Shown: piece by piece, positions 8,024 to 16,996 of the stretch
How positions within the stretch are numbered: the stretch's first letter is position 1
Layout: each line of letters begins with the position of its first letter
DNA from: Pseudonocardia sp. 73-21
Lineage (GTDB): Bacteria; Actinomycetota; Actinomycetes; Mycobacteriales; Pseudonocardiaceae
Reading direction: 5' to 3'
Length of the DNA: 64,000 bases
Assembly (NCBI RefSeq): GCF_001899645.1
Contig: NZ_MKVV01000071.1
Location: forward strand, 1-64,000
Notes under the pieces: model-generated
What the model saw: the letters and a program-made list of their open reading frames with translations, nothing else
Databases searched by the model: none
What the model was told of the DNA's origin: nothing
Program-made: the position numbers and the translations under genes

Positions 8024-8499
8024 CGCCTGAGCTCCTCCGCCGCGCTGAGCACCGAGGCCACGATGGACGCGTAGCCGGTGCACCGGCAGAGGTTGCCGGA
8101 GATGCATTCGCGGACCTCGTCGGCAGTCGGTTCGGGGTTGCCCTCGAGGAACTCCGTGGCGCACATGAGCATCCCGGGCGTGCAGAAGCCGCACTGCAGA
8201 CCGTGGTTGTTCCAGAACGCCTCCTGCAGTGGGTTGAGCTCGGCACCGTTCGCCAGGCCCTCGACGGTGGTGATCTCGGAGCCGTCGGCCTGCACCGCGA
8301 GCATCAGGCAGGCACGCGTGCTGCGGCCGTCCACGATGATCGTGCAGGCCCCGCACACCCCGTGTTCGCAGCCGAGGTGGGTACCAGTGAGGCCGCACTC
8401 GTGGCGGATGAAGTCCGCCAGGGTCAGCCGGGGTTCGCAGGTTCCGGAGTAGAGGTGACCGTTGATGGTCACCGACACCGCCTGGCTGTCGTCGCTCAT
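8020..8499 (-). CDS. Molybdenum hydroxylase 1, [2Fe-2S] small subunit
   Basis: The 159 residues carry both clusters of the xanthine-oxidase/CO-dehydrogenase small-subunit family. The plant-ferredoxin-type N-terminal cluster is CEHGVCGAC with a fourth Cys in 'TRACLM'. The C-terminal four-helix cluster is 'CGFCTPGM' and 'CRCTGY'. It passes electrons from the Mo centre to the FAD subunit. The stop overlaps the start of the HapK-like gene, and its start overlaps the stop of the FAD subunit gene. Confidence 0.93.
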   Translation of the reverse strand: MSDDSQAVSVTINGHLYSGTCEPRLTLADFIRHECGLTGTHLGCEHGVCGACTIIVDGRSTRACLMLAVQADGSEITTVEGLANGAELNPLQEAFWNNHGLQCGFCTPGMLMCATEFLEGNPEPTADEVRECISGNLCRCTGYASIVASVLSAAEELRR

Positions 8500-9371
8500 G
8501 CCGCCACCTCGGTTCGCTGGATCGCCGTCCGGAGGGCCCGCCGCACGAGCAGGCCGGCCATGTCTCGCCTGTAGTCAGCCGGCGCGTGGACGTCGCCGGT
8601 CGGTTTGATGCTGCCGGCCACCGTCTCGGCGGCCGCGTCGATCGCCTCGGCCGTCGGCGCGATCCCCGCCAGCACCGCCTCCGCGCCGTGCAGCCGGACC
8701 GGTACCGACGCCACCCCACTCGCCGCCAGCCGGACCAGATCCACCGTGCCGTCGGCGGCGAGGTGGATCGCAGCCATGGTGGCCACGATGGCGAAGTCGC
8801 CGTGCCTGCGGGCCAACTCCTCGACGGCCACGCCGGTGCCGGCGGGCAACCGCGGCAGCCGCACACCGGTGAGAACCTCGTCGAACTCCATGGCGGTGGT
8901 GAACGTGCCGAGGAAGTAGTCCTCCGCGGCCACCAACCGGCTCCCACCGGGACCCTGCACGAGCAGCTCCCCGCCCAGGCCGGTGACCAGCGCCGGAAGC
9001 TCGGCGGCAGGATCGGCGTGGGCCAGGCTGCCACCGACCGTGCCGCGGTTGCGGTTGGTGACGTGCCCGACGTGGCGCAGCACCTGCGGCAGCAGCGGGA
9101 CGGCCCCGGCGGCGACGTCGCTGGTCTCGACGTCACGCTGCCGCGCCATGGCCCCGATCACGAGGCTCCCGTTCTCGACGCGGATCCCGTCGAGGCCCGC
9201 GGCCCGGTTGATGTCGATCAGCACCGACGGGCGCGCCAGCCGGAAGTTCATCAGCGGGATGAGGCTCTGGCCGCCGGCCAGCACCTTGGCGTCGGAGCCG
9301 TGCTCGGTGAGCAGGGCGACCGCCTCGGCGACGTCACCGGCACGCGCGTACTTGACGGGTGGGGGTTTCAT
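8496..9371 (-). CDS. Molybdenum hydroxylase 1, FAD-binding medium subunit
   Basis: The 291-residue protein has the FAD_binding_5 signature AGGQSLIPLMNFRLA (about 32-46), the second FAD motif 'TVGGSLAHADPAAELP' (about 110-125) and the CO_deh_flav_C domain after about 175. It corresponds to CoxM/CutM subunits and hands electrons from the 2Fe-2S subunit to an acceptor. Start and stop overlap the neighbouring subunit genes by four bases. Confidence 0.92.
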   Translation of the reverse strand: MKPPPVKYARAGDVAEAVALLTEHGSDAKVLAGGQSLIPLMNFRLARPSVLIDINRAAGLDGIRVENGSLVIGAMARQRDVETSDVAAGAVPLLPQVLRHVGHVTNRNRGTVGGSLAHADPAAELPALVTGLGGELLVQGPGGSRLVAAEDYFLGTFTTAMEFDEVLTGVRLPRLPAGTGVAVEELARRHGDFAIVATMAAIHLAADGTVDLVRLAASGVASVPVRLHGAEAVLAGIAPTAEAIDAAAETVAGSIKPTGDVHAPADYRRDMAGLLVRRALRTAIQRTEVAA

Positions 9372-11776
9372 GCCGAGCCCTCCTTCGCCTGTGATGCTGA
9401 GATCTGGGCTGCCCGGATCAGGTCCAGCAGCCGCGGCGGGGTGACGGGGAACCGGGTGACGGTGACGCCGAGGTCGCTCAGCGCGTCGTCGATGGCGCTG
9501 CCGACCAGCGAGACGCCGGCGATGGTGCCGGCCTCGCCGACACCCTTGATGCCGCCAGGGATGTCGGGCGCGGGCGTCTCCTGGTGGTAGAAGTGGAACG
9601 GCGGGATCTCCATGGCGGTGGGCAGCAGGTAGTCCATGAAGCTCGCCGTGCGCAGCTGGCCCTCGTCGTCGTAGATCAGCTCCTCCAGCAACGCCCCGCC
9701 CAGTGCCTGGGCCAGCCCGCCGGCGAGCTGGCCGTCCACCAGCATCGGGTTGATCACTGTGCCGCAGTCGTGGGCCTGCAGGCAGTCGATCAACGACACC
9801 ATGCCGGTCTCGCGGTCGACCTCGGCGAGCAGCGCGGTGCAGCCGTAGGACGTCGCCATGTTCGGCGGGTCGAAGACGTCGACCTCCTCCAGGGTCGGCA
9901 TCTCCCCCTCGGGCAGCCGGTCGAGCAGGCGGCGGTAAGCCGCGTCGCCGATCTCGCGGGTGGTCACCGACCGGCCAGGCGCGCCGCGGACGCTGAGCAC
10001 CCCGTCGACGATCTCCATGTCGTCCGGGGAGGCCTCCAACAGTTGCGCGCCGATCCGCAGCAGCTTCGCCCGTAGCCGCTCCCCCGCCCGGATGATGGCC
10101 GCGCCGCCCAGGGGCGCCGCCCGGCTGCCACCGGTGCCGTAGCCGGTGTACGGGCAGGAGTCGGTGTCGCCGGTGACGACGACGATGTCGTCCATCGGGA
10201 CGCCGAGGCTGTCGGCGGCGAGCTGAGCGTAGATCGTGTGGGTGCCCTGACCCATGTTGATCTGTCCGGAGTAGACGGTGACCTTGCCGATCGAGTCCAT
10301 CCGCAGGGTCACCTCGTCGAAGCCGGAGTGCGCGAGGCCGACAAGGTTGAGGATGCGGCTGGGCCCGTACGCGCTCGGCTCGACGTGGAACGAGTAGCCG
10401 ATCCCGACCGAGCGTCCCTCGGCGCGAGCCTGCGCCTGGCGCTCCCGCCAGCCCAGCTCCTCGATCTTGCTCATCGCGAGGTCGAGGCAGTCGGCGTAAC
10501 GGCCGCTGTCGTAGGTGAACGCCACCCCGCTGAAGTGCGGGAACTCCTCGGGAGCGGGGAAGTTCTTGCGGCGGATCTCCGCGCGGTCCATGCCGAGCTC
10601 GCGGGCGGCGATCTCGATCAGCCGCTCGTGCACGATGTTGCCCTTGGGCACACCCCAGCCCCGGTAGGAGCCGTAGGGCGAGCGGTTGGTCATGACGGCC
10701 TTGACCGTCACGTCCAGGTTGGGGATCTTGTAGGGCCCCATGCAGGTCAACACCGATGCCCACGGCGGGCCGGAGCCGACGGTCCCGAGCGCGCCGCCGA
10801 GCACCCCGTAGGAGATCCCGCGCAGGCCGACGATCGTGCCGTCGTTGGTCAGCGCCATCTCGAAGTCGAGGCGCTGGTCGCGGGAGTGTGAGGTGGCGAA
10901 GAAGCTGTCGCGGCGGTCCTCGATCAGCTTCACGGGGCGGCCGGTGCGCCTGGACAGGACCGCGGCGATGACCTCCTCGCCGTAGAAGTCGAACTTGTTG
11001 CCGAAACCGCCGCCGAGGTTGGGCGTCCGCACGCGGATCTTGTGTACCGGCACCCCCAGGACCTCCGAGAGCAGGTCCCTGGCCAGGTTCGGCGCCTGGG
11101 TGGACAGCCACACGTCGATCGTGTCGGAAAACGCATCCCAGTCGACGATGGCGCCGCGCGGTTCCAGCGGGCAGCCGAACGCCCGGCCGTGGTTGAAGCT
11201 CTCCTTCACCACGACGTCGGCCGCGGCAAAGGCCTCGTCGGGCTCGCCGAAGGTGTAGGTGAGCGAGCCGCTCACGTTGTCGGGCCAGTCGTCGTAGAGC
11301 TTCGGGGCGTCGGGGGCCAGCGCCGCGTCGAGGTCGGCCACCACAGGCAGCGGCTCGTACTCGACGTCGATCAGTTCGAGTGCGTCCTCGGCGACGTAAC
11401 GATCGACGGCGACGACGGCCGCGACTGCCTGGCCGACCCAGCGCACCCGGTCGGTCGCCAGAGCGTGGGTCTTCGCGATCCGCTGATCGGGGATCGGGAA
11501 CCAGATCACCGGCTGCTGCCCGGCGACGGCAGCCAGGTCGGCGCCGGTGATGACGTCGAACACGCCGGGGAGCGCACGCGCCGCGCTGGTGTCGATGCTC
11601 AGGATCCGCGCGTGCGCCTCGGGGCTGCGCAGGACCGCAGCCTCGATCATCTTCGGGACCGTCACGTCGTCGACGTACTCGCCGCGGCCGGCGAGCAGCC
11701 GTGGGTCCTCGGTGCGGCGGACGGGAGTGCCGGTGTAGCGGGTCTGGGTCGTGACGGGGGGTTCAACGATGGTCAT
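9368..11776 (-). CDS. Molybdenum hydroxylase 1, molybdopterin-binding large subunit
   Basis: The 802-residue protein belongs to the aldehyde oxidase/xanthine dehydrogenase large-subunit family: Ald_Xan_dh_C from about 20-130, then the MoCo-binding domain with 'GGGFGNKFDFYGEE' (about 255) and the catalytic Glu in 'GVGEAGT' (about 744). The active-site loop reads PYGSYRGWG (about 365-373). It is neither the AYxCSFR of true CO dehydrogenase nor the AYRGAGR of form II, so CO is not the substrate. ATG 11776 has a strong AAGGAGAG. Substrate unknown; an N-heterocycle fits the context. Confidence 0.9.
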   Translation of the reverse strand: MTIVEPPVTTQTRYTGTPVRRTEDPRLLAGRGEYVDDVTVPKMIEAAVLRSPEAHARILSIDTSAARALPGVFDVITGADLAAVAGQQPVIWFPIPDQRIAKTHALATDRVRWVGQAVAAVVAVDRYVAEDALELIDVEYEPLPVVADLDAALAPDAPKLYDDWPDNVSGSLTYTFGEPDEAFAAADVVVKESFNHGRAFGCPLEPRGAIVDWDAFSDTIDVWLSTQAPNLARDLLSEVLGVPVHKIRVRTPNLGGGFGNKFDFYGEEVIAAVLSRRTGRPVKLIEDRRDSFFATSHSRDQRLDFEMALTNDGTIVGLRGISYGVLGGALGTVGSGPPWASVLTCMGPYKIPNLDVTVKAVMTNRSPYGSYRGWGVPKGNIVHERLIEIAARELGMDRAEIRRKNFPAPEEFPHFSGVAFTYDSGRYADCLDLAMSKIEELGWRERQAQARAEGRSVGIGYSFHVEPSAYGPSRILNLVGLAHSGFDEVTLRMDSIGKVTVYSGQINMGQGTHTIYAQLAADSLGVPMDDIVVVTGDTDSCPYTGYGTGGSRAAPLGGAAIIRAGERLRAKLLRIGAQLLEASPDDMEIVDGVLSVRGAPGRSVTTREIGDAAYRRLLDRLPEGEMPTLEEVDVFDPPNMATSYGCTALLAEVDRETGMVSLIDCLQAHDCGTVINPMLVDGQLAGGLAQALGGALLEELIYDDEGQLRTASFMDYLLPTAMEIPPFHFYHQETPAPDIPGGIKGVGEAGTIAGVSLVGSAIDDALSDLGVTVTRFPVTPPRLLDLIRAAQISASQAKEGSA

Positions 11777-11808
11777 GGGGCTCTCCTTGCCGGTGTCGGA
11801 CGGCGGGC

Positions 11809-14091
11809 TCAGCTTTGGATGGCGGCAAGGACCTCCTCCGGCGTGATCGGGATGCTGTTCAACGGCCGGCCGATCGCGTCGCAGACCGCGTTGGCGATCA
11901 CGGCGGCGGGCAGCAGCACCGGGCCCTCCGCCACCCCCTTGGCGCCGTACGGGCCGTCCGGGTCGGGATGCTCCAGCGCCACGAACTCGACCCGGGGGAT
12001 GTCGACGGCCAGTGGCAGCCGGTAGCTCTCCAGCGTCCGCTCGCGGTAGCGGCCGTCCTCGCCGATCCGCAGGCTCTCGTGCAGCGCGTAGCCGATGCCC
12101 TGGGCGACTGCTCCGGAGACCTGGCCGTATGTGCCGTCCGGGCTGATCACCCGACCGACCTCCTGCGCCACCAGGTAACGCAGCACGCGCACGGTGCCGG
12201 TCACCGGGTCGACCTCGACCTCCGCGATGTGCACGTGGTAGGTCGGCGTCGGGAAGGACGGGAACAGCAGCCCGCTCGCGCAGCTCGGGTTGAAATCCGG
12301 GAACGGGGTGACGAACGAGCCGGTGCCCTGCAGCGGGCCGACGGTGTTCAGCGCGGTGCTCGCCACCATCGCGATCGGGACGCGAGTGCCCGGGGCGCCC
12401 TTGACCCGGACGCTGCCCTCTGCGACCTCCAGGTCGTCCGGTGCCGCTTCGAGCAACCCCGCAGCCACCGCCTTGATCTTCTCGACGACTTCGTCGGCCG
12501 CGATCAGCGCGGCCTTGCCGACGGCGCGGGTGGTGCGGCTGCCCTGCGATCCCCCGTCGTAGCCGGCGATGTCGGTGTCGGGCAGCGTGACGAACACGTC
12601 CTCCGGCGGGATGCCCAGACGTTCGGCGACAATCTGGGTGACCCCGATCGACACTGCGCCCGAGCCGTTGTCGTTGGCCGCAGTGACCACCGCGGCCGTG
12701 CCGTCCTCACGCAGCGAGACCACAGCACTGCCGGGCCCGGGGTTGGTCAGCCACCACGCCGCGCCGATGCCGATGCCGCGATAGGGCCGGCGGCCCGCCT
12801 CCAGATCAGCCCACGGCGCGAGGGCCTCCAGCGCGTCGAAGCCCTGGCGCAGGATGCCGGCCTCGTGCAGTACCTGGCCGTTGAGCAGCTCCTCGCCGTC
12901 CCCGAAGAGCAGCCGCAACCGGTAGTCACGGCGGTCGAGCGTCAGCTCGGCGGCGATGTGGTCCATGTGCCGCTCGACGGCGTGATAGAGATAGGTGCCG
13001 TTGACGCCACGGAACGCACCCGTCGGGGCGGTGTTGGTGTAGACGAGCCGGGCAGTCACCCGGGTCGGGCCGCCCTGGTACACCCCGCGCGCGCAGTGCA
13101 GCGCGATCGCGGCCAGCCACGGCATCTCGCCGCTGCAGGCGCCGTTGTCGGCGATCACTTCCAGCTCGCGGGCCAGGATGGTGCCGTCGGCGGCCACCGC
13201 CGAGCGGATCCGGGTGATCGCCCCCTCTCGGCTGGGGCAGGTCAGCAGGTCTTCGGTGCGGGTGTTGACGAGCTTCACCGGGAGCCCGCCCGCCGCTCGC
13301 GACAGGAGCGCGGCGTAGGGCTCCAGGCCCGCGTCGAGCTTGGCCCCGAAGCCGCCGCCGATGGTGTGGCCGACCACCCGCACCGCCGAGGGGCGGACGT
13401 CGAGGAACTGTGCCACGCGGTCGCGGACGTTGAACGGGAACTGGTGGGCGGTGTGCACCGTGTAGCGCCCGCCGCGGAAGATGCCGACGGCGCTCTTGGG
13501 CTCGATGTAGGCCTGGTACTGGCGCTGGGCCACGAACTCATCGGTGATCACCCGATAGGCCCGGGCGAACGCCTCGTCGACCCCGGGCGGGTCGGCGATG
13601 CACTCGGCGGCGACGTTGCCGTGGCGGGGGAAGTCCGGGCCCGCGGCCGGCACGTAGGACTCCCAGTCCGGGTGCACCAACGGCGAGTCCGGGGTCATCG
13701 CCTGCTCCAGGTCGACAACGGCCGGCAGCGCCTCGACGTCCAGCACGATCGCCGCCGCGGCTGCGCGGGCCTGCGCGAGGGTCTCGGCAGCGACCGCCGC
13801 GATCGGCTGGCCCTCGTAGCGCACGCGGTCGGACGCGAACAGCCGCTGGTCGCGCAGCACCCAGCCCGCGTAGGCGTCGGGGGCGTCGGCCGCGGTGATC
13901 ACGGCGTGCACGCCGGGCATCGCCAGCGCAGGCGCGGTGTCCAGCCGGGTGATCGTCCCCGAGCTGACCGGGGAACGCAGCAGCGCACCCCAGATCATCC
14001 CCGGTTCCTCGTGGTCGACGCCGTAGACGGCCTCGCCACTGACCTTCGCCTGCCCGTCGGCGCGGGGCACACGCTCGCCGATGACCGTCAT
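11809..14091 (-). CDS. Molybdenum hydroxylase 2, molybdopterin-binding large subunit
   Basis: I set the start at ATG 14091, which overlaps the stop of the 2Fe-2S gene and gives 760 residues (MTVIGERVPRADGQAKVSG). Family signs are the N-terminal 'GxxxxRxDGxxKVxG' pattern, 'GGGFGAKLDAGLEP', the loop PTGAFRGVNG (about 353-362) and the Glu in 'GVAEGP' near the end. It differs strongly from the large subunit of hydroxylase 1, so the operon encodes two enzymes with different substrates or positions of attack. Confidence 0.9.
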   Translation of the reverse strand: MTVIGERVPRADGQAKVSGEAVYGVDHEEPGMIWGALLRSPVSSGTITRLDTAPALAMPGVHAVITAADAPDAYAGWVLRDQRLFASDRVRYEGQPIAAVAAETLAQARAAAAAIVLDVEALPAVVDLEQAMTPDSPLVHPDWESYVPAAGPDFPRHGNVAAECIADPPGVDEAFARAYRVITDEFVAQRQYQAYIEPKSAVGIFRGGRYTVHTAHQFPFNVRDRVAQFLDVRPSAVRVVGHTIGGGFGAKLDAGLEPYAALLSRAAGGLPVKLVNTRTEDLLTCPSREGAITRIRSAVAADGTILARELEVIADNGACSGEMPWLAAIALHCARGVYQGGPTRVTARLVYTNTAPTGAFRGVNGTYLYHAVERHMDHIAAELTLDRRDYRLRLLFGDGEELLNGQVLHEAGILRQGFDALEALAPWADLEAGRRPYRGIGIGAAWWLTNPGPGSAVVSLREDGTAAVVTAANDNGSGAVSIGVTQIVAERLGIPPEDVFVTLPDTDIAGYDGGSQGSRTTRAVGKAALIAADEVVEKIKAVAAGLLEAAPDDLEVAEGSVRVKGAPGTRVPIAMVASTALNTVGPLQGTGSFVTPFPDFNPSCASGLLFPSFPTPTYHVHIAEVEVDPVTGTVRVLRYLVAQEVGRVISPDGTYGQVSGAVAQGIGYALHESLRIGEDGRYRERTLESYRLPLAVDIPRVEFVALEHPDPDGPYGAKGVAEGPVLLPAAVIANAVCDAIGRPLNSIPITPEEVLAAIQS

Positions 14092-14564
14092 CCCGCGACC
14101 CTCCCGGCTACGGTCGCCGCGACGGCGTCGACGATCTGGCTGTAACCCGTGCAGCGGCAGATGTTGCCGGCCAGCGCCCTGCGGACCTCGTCCTCGGAGG
14201 GTTTGTCGTCCTCGCGCAGGACCGCGACCAGCGTGGTGATGAAGCCAGGAGTGCAGAAGCCGCACTGGACCCCACCCGCACTGATGAACGCGGCCTGCAA
14301 CGCGGCGCCCAGCTGGTCGCCGCTCAGGCCCTCGACGGTCTCCACGCTGCGCCCGGCCGCCGCTCCGGCGGCGTAGATGCAGGAGTCGACCGGCAGCCCG
14401 TCGACCAGGACGGTGCACGCACCGCACTCGCCCTCATTGCAGCCCTCCTTGGTACCGGTGAGCCTCAAGCGGTCCCGCAGTACGCCGAGCAGGGTGTCCG
14501 CGGCGTCGACCTCGAGGGCCGCGGGCCTCCCGTTGACCGTGAACGACAGCTCCATCGCACTCAC
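14088..14564 (-). CDS. Molybdenum hydroxylase 2, [2Fe-2S] small subunit
   Basis: The 158 residues contain the N-terminal cluster CNEGECGAC plus 'DSCIYA', and the C-terminal cluster 'CGFCTPGF' and 'CRCTGY'. The GTG at 14564 overlaps the stop of the FAD gene. An ATG three codons later (14555), preceded by GGAAGGTGAG, may be the true start. Confidence 0.92.
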   Translation of the reverse strand: MSAMELSFTVNGRPAALEVDAADTLLGVLRDRLRLTGTKEGCNEGECGACTVLVDGLPVDSCIYAAGAAAGRSVETVEGLSGDQLGAALQAAFISAGGVQCGFCTPGFITTLVAVLREDDKPSEDEVRRALAGNICRCTGYSQIVDAVAATVAGRVAG

Positions 14565-15412
14565 CTTCCCGCTCGCTGTGCACAGATCCCGGCCGCCCGG
14601 CGCAGCAGCCCGGGGACGACGCGGCGCCGGTAGGCCGCGGTCGCGCGCAGGTCGTCGACGGGCTCGACGCCGTCCAGGACGGCCGACGCGGCTGCGTCGA
14701 CGCGGTCGGGTTCGAGCGGGCCGCCCACCAGCGCCGCCTCCGCGCCGGTGGCGCGCTGCGGGCGGGGCCCGACCGACGCCAGCGCGACCCTGGCCTCGGT
14801 GACCGTGCCGGCCTCGTCGAACCGCAGCCGCATGGCGAGACCGACGATCGCCACCTCCATGGCGCTTCGCCGGCCCACCTTCAGGTAGACGTCGCCGCTG
14901 CCCTCCCCGGTCGCTGGCATGCCGATCGCGGTGAGCAGCTCATCGGGCGCGCGGGTGGTGGCCCGGCGCCCGACGAGGAACGCACTCAACGGCACGGTCC
15001 GGCTCCCGGCGCTGCTGCGCAGGGTCACCGTCGCGTCGTGCACCAGCAGGGCGGGCACGGTGTCTGCGGCGGGCGAGGCGTTGCAGACGTTGCCCCCGAT
15101 GGTGCCCACCACCTGCGTCTGCCGCCCGCCCACGGTGGCGGCGGACTCGGCGACCGAACGGAAGCCGTCCCCCAGGACGCCCTTGGCCAGCTCGCGGTGC
15201 GTCACGAGGGCGCCGAGGGTGATCGGGCCGTCGACCTCGATCCCTCGCAGCGCCTCGATCCGCTCGACGTGCAGCAGGGCCGCGGGCGTGATCTCCCCAC
15301 GGGCGAGCTGGACCATCACGTCGGTGCCACCGGCGAGGACCTGGCAGCGCTCACCGCGCGTGGCCAGCACGTCGAGGGCCGCATCGAGAGAGTCGACTGC
15401 GTGCAGCTCCAT
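14561..15412 (-). CDS. Molybdenum hydroxylase 2, FAD-binding medium subunit
   Basis: ATG 15412 is five bases after AGGAG; a GTG one codon upstream is less likely. The 283 residues show AGGTDVMVQLARGE (FAD motif 1), 'TIGGNVCNASPAADTVPALL' (positions about 107-126) and the flavoprotein C-terminal domain. It completes the second trimeric hydroxylase. Gene order (FAD, FeS, Mo) is the reverse of hydroxylase 1 (Mo, FAD, FeS), so the two sets are not a simple tandem duplication. Confidence 0.9.
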   Translation of the reverse strand: MELHAVDSLDAALDVLATRGERCQVLAGGTDVMVQLARGEITPAALLHVERIEALRGIEVDGPITLGALVTHRELAKGVLGDGFRSVAESAATVGGRQTQVVGTIGGNVCNASPAADTVPALLVHDATVTLRSSAGSRTVPLSAFLVGRRATTRAPDELLTAIGMPATGEGSGDVYLKVGRRSAMEVAIVGLAMRLRFDEAGTVTEARVALASVGPRPQRATGAEAALVGGPLEPDRVDAAASAVLDGVEPVDDLRATAAYRRRVVPGLLRRAAGICAQRAGR

Positions 15413-15427
15413 CACAGCTCCTGGTGG

Positions 15428-16996
15428 TCAGTGGGTCTTCAGGGGGCCGGCCGCCTTGACGCGGACCCGGGCGACCGGCTCGGTGAGGTAGGCCAGCGGA
15501 ACCTCGTCGATCTCCACCACCTCGACGTGAGCGGGATCGGCACCGGCCCGGATCGCCTCGTCGCGCGCCAGCCGGACGGCCTCGGCCAGCGCGTCGTCGC
15601 GGCCGTCCTTGCCGTAGCTGAACACCCGGTCGACCTCGCCGGACACCGACGCGATGGCAGCCCCGATGGCGTTGGCCACGTCGTAGTTCTCCGGGCGGTG
15701 CACGCCGGCCACCCCGGCGAGGGTCTCGGGGATCAGCCCACTGCCTCCGCCGACGGCGATCAGCGGCAGCTCGCGGCCCGACGTCTTGACCCGGTCGACC
15801 GCCTCCTCGATGCGGACGGCACAGGCGGCCAGGCAGCGCAGCAGGAGGTCGGTGTGGGCCGTGGTCCGGGTGGCGTCCCCGATCCCGCCGCCGCGCCCCG
15901 ACGCCACGATGGCATCGGTGAGCGTCGGCACCGATCCGCCGAACACCAGTGCCTCCGACGTCAGCCGGAAGCCGACACTCCCGGGGCCCAGCTCCACGAC
16001 GCCGCCGGACTCGCGCAGGATCGTGCCGCCGCCGAGTGCCAGCGACACCAGGTCGGGCATCCGGAAGTTGGTGCGGACCCCACCGATCTCGACGGCCGTG
16101 GACGACTCCCGCGGGAACCCCGAGGACAGGATCCCGATGTCGGTGGACGTGCCGCCGACGTCGACGACCAGCGCGTCCGTCGACCCGGTGAGGTAGCTCG
16201 CGCCCCGCATGCTGTTGGTCGGGCCGCTGCCGATGGTCAGGATCGGGTAGCGCCGGACGTAGTCCAGGCTCATCAGCGTGCCGTCGTTCTGCGCGATATA
16301 GGCCTCGGCGGCGATGCCGTGCGCGCGCATCGCGTTGCTCAGTCCGTCGGTGACCCGCCCCGCCACCGCGACCAGTGCCGCGTTGAGCACACAGGCGTTC
16401 TCCCGTTCGAGCAGCCCCAGTGAGCCGATCTCGTGGCTCAGCGACACGGGGACGTCACCGAGCACCTGCCTGACCAGCTGCTCAACGCGGAACTCCTGGT
16501 CGGACAGCACCGGGGAGAACACCCCCGAGACCGCCACGCCCTCGGCCTGCTCGCGCACGCTCTCCAGAAACCGGCACACGGCGTCCTCGTCGAGCGCGAC
16601 GATGGGCTCCCCGGTCATCTCGACGCCGCCGTCGACGATGGTCTCCCCGCAGGAGACCGCCATCCGCAGGTCGGGGGGCCAGCTCGACAACGGCGGGATG
16701 GCCTGCGTCGCCGGGCCGCCGAGCCGTACCGCCGCGACCCGGTTCAGGTTGCGGCGCTCCAGGATCGCGTTGGTGGCATGCGTCGTGCCCAGCATGACGT
16801 GGGTGACCCGCTCGGCCGCACCGTCCACCTCGCCGAGCACGCGCTGCAGGGCCGACAGGATCCCCGTCGTCACGTCCGGGGTGGTGGGGTGTTTGACCTT
16901 CGCCAGCAGCCGGTCCTGCGGGTCCATGATGACGGCGTCGGTATTGGTGCCACCGACGTCGATACCGACGCGCAGACCGCCCATGAGTTCAGGCAC
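15428..16996 (-). CDS. Hydantoinase/oxoprolinase family protein (HyuA-like)
   Basis: The family opens cyclic amides such as hydantoins or 5-oxoproline using ATP. The 522-residue protein has Hydant_A_N with 'GIDVGGTNTDAVI' (near residue 10) and the second ASKHA phosphate loop 'VVDVGGTSTDIGIL' (near 270), followed by 'GGGSGLIPETL'. It is the short form without the C-terminal hydantoinase domain, and no HyuB partner is encoded. A DUF917 gene lies directly upstream and overlaps it by 8 bases. GTG 16996 is taken as start; ATG 16984 is also possible. Confidence 0.85.
   Translation of the reverse strand: MPELMGGLRVGIDVGGTNTDAVIMDPQDRLLAKVKHPTTPDVTTGILSALQRVLGEVDGAAERVTHVMLGTTHATNAILERRNLNRVAAVRLGGPATQAIPPLSSWPPDLRMAVSCGETIVDGGVEMTGEPIVALDEDAVCRFLESVREQAEGVAVSGVFSPVLSDQEFRVEQLVRQVLGDVPVSLSHEIGSLGLLERENACVLNAALVAVAGRVTDGLSNAMRAHGIAAEAYIAQNDGTLMSLDYVRRYPILTIGSGPTNSMRGASYLTGSTDALVVDVGGTSTDIGILSSGFPRESSTAVEIGGVRTNFRMPDLVSLALGGGTILRESGGVVELGPGSVGFRLTSEALVFGGSVPTLTDAIVASGRGGGIGDATRTTAHTDLLLRCLAACAVRIEEAVDRVKTSGRELPLIAVGGGSGLIPETLAGVAGVHRPENYDVANAIGAAIASVSGEVDRVFSYGKDGRDDALAEAVRLARDEAIRAGADPAHVEVVEIDEVPLAYLTEPVARVRVKAAGPLKTH

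Noticed and set aside
9368..9444. True CO dehydrogenase (coxMSL) identity for the first hydroxylase
   Set aside because: The large subunit lacks the AYxCSFR active-site loop required for form I CO dehydrogenase.
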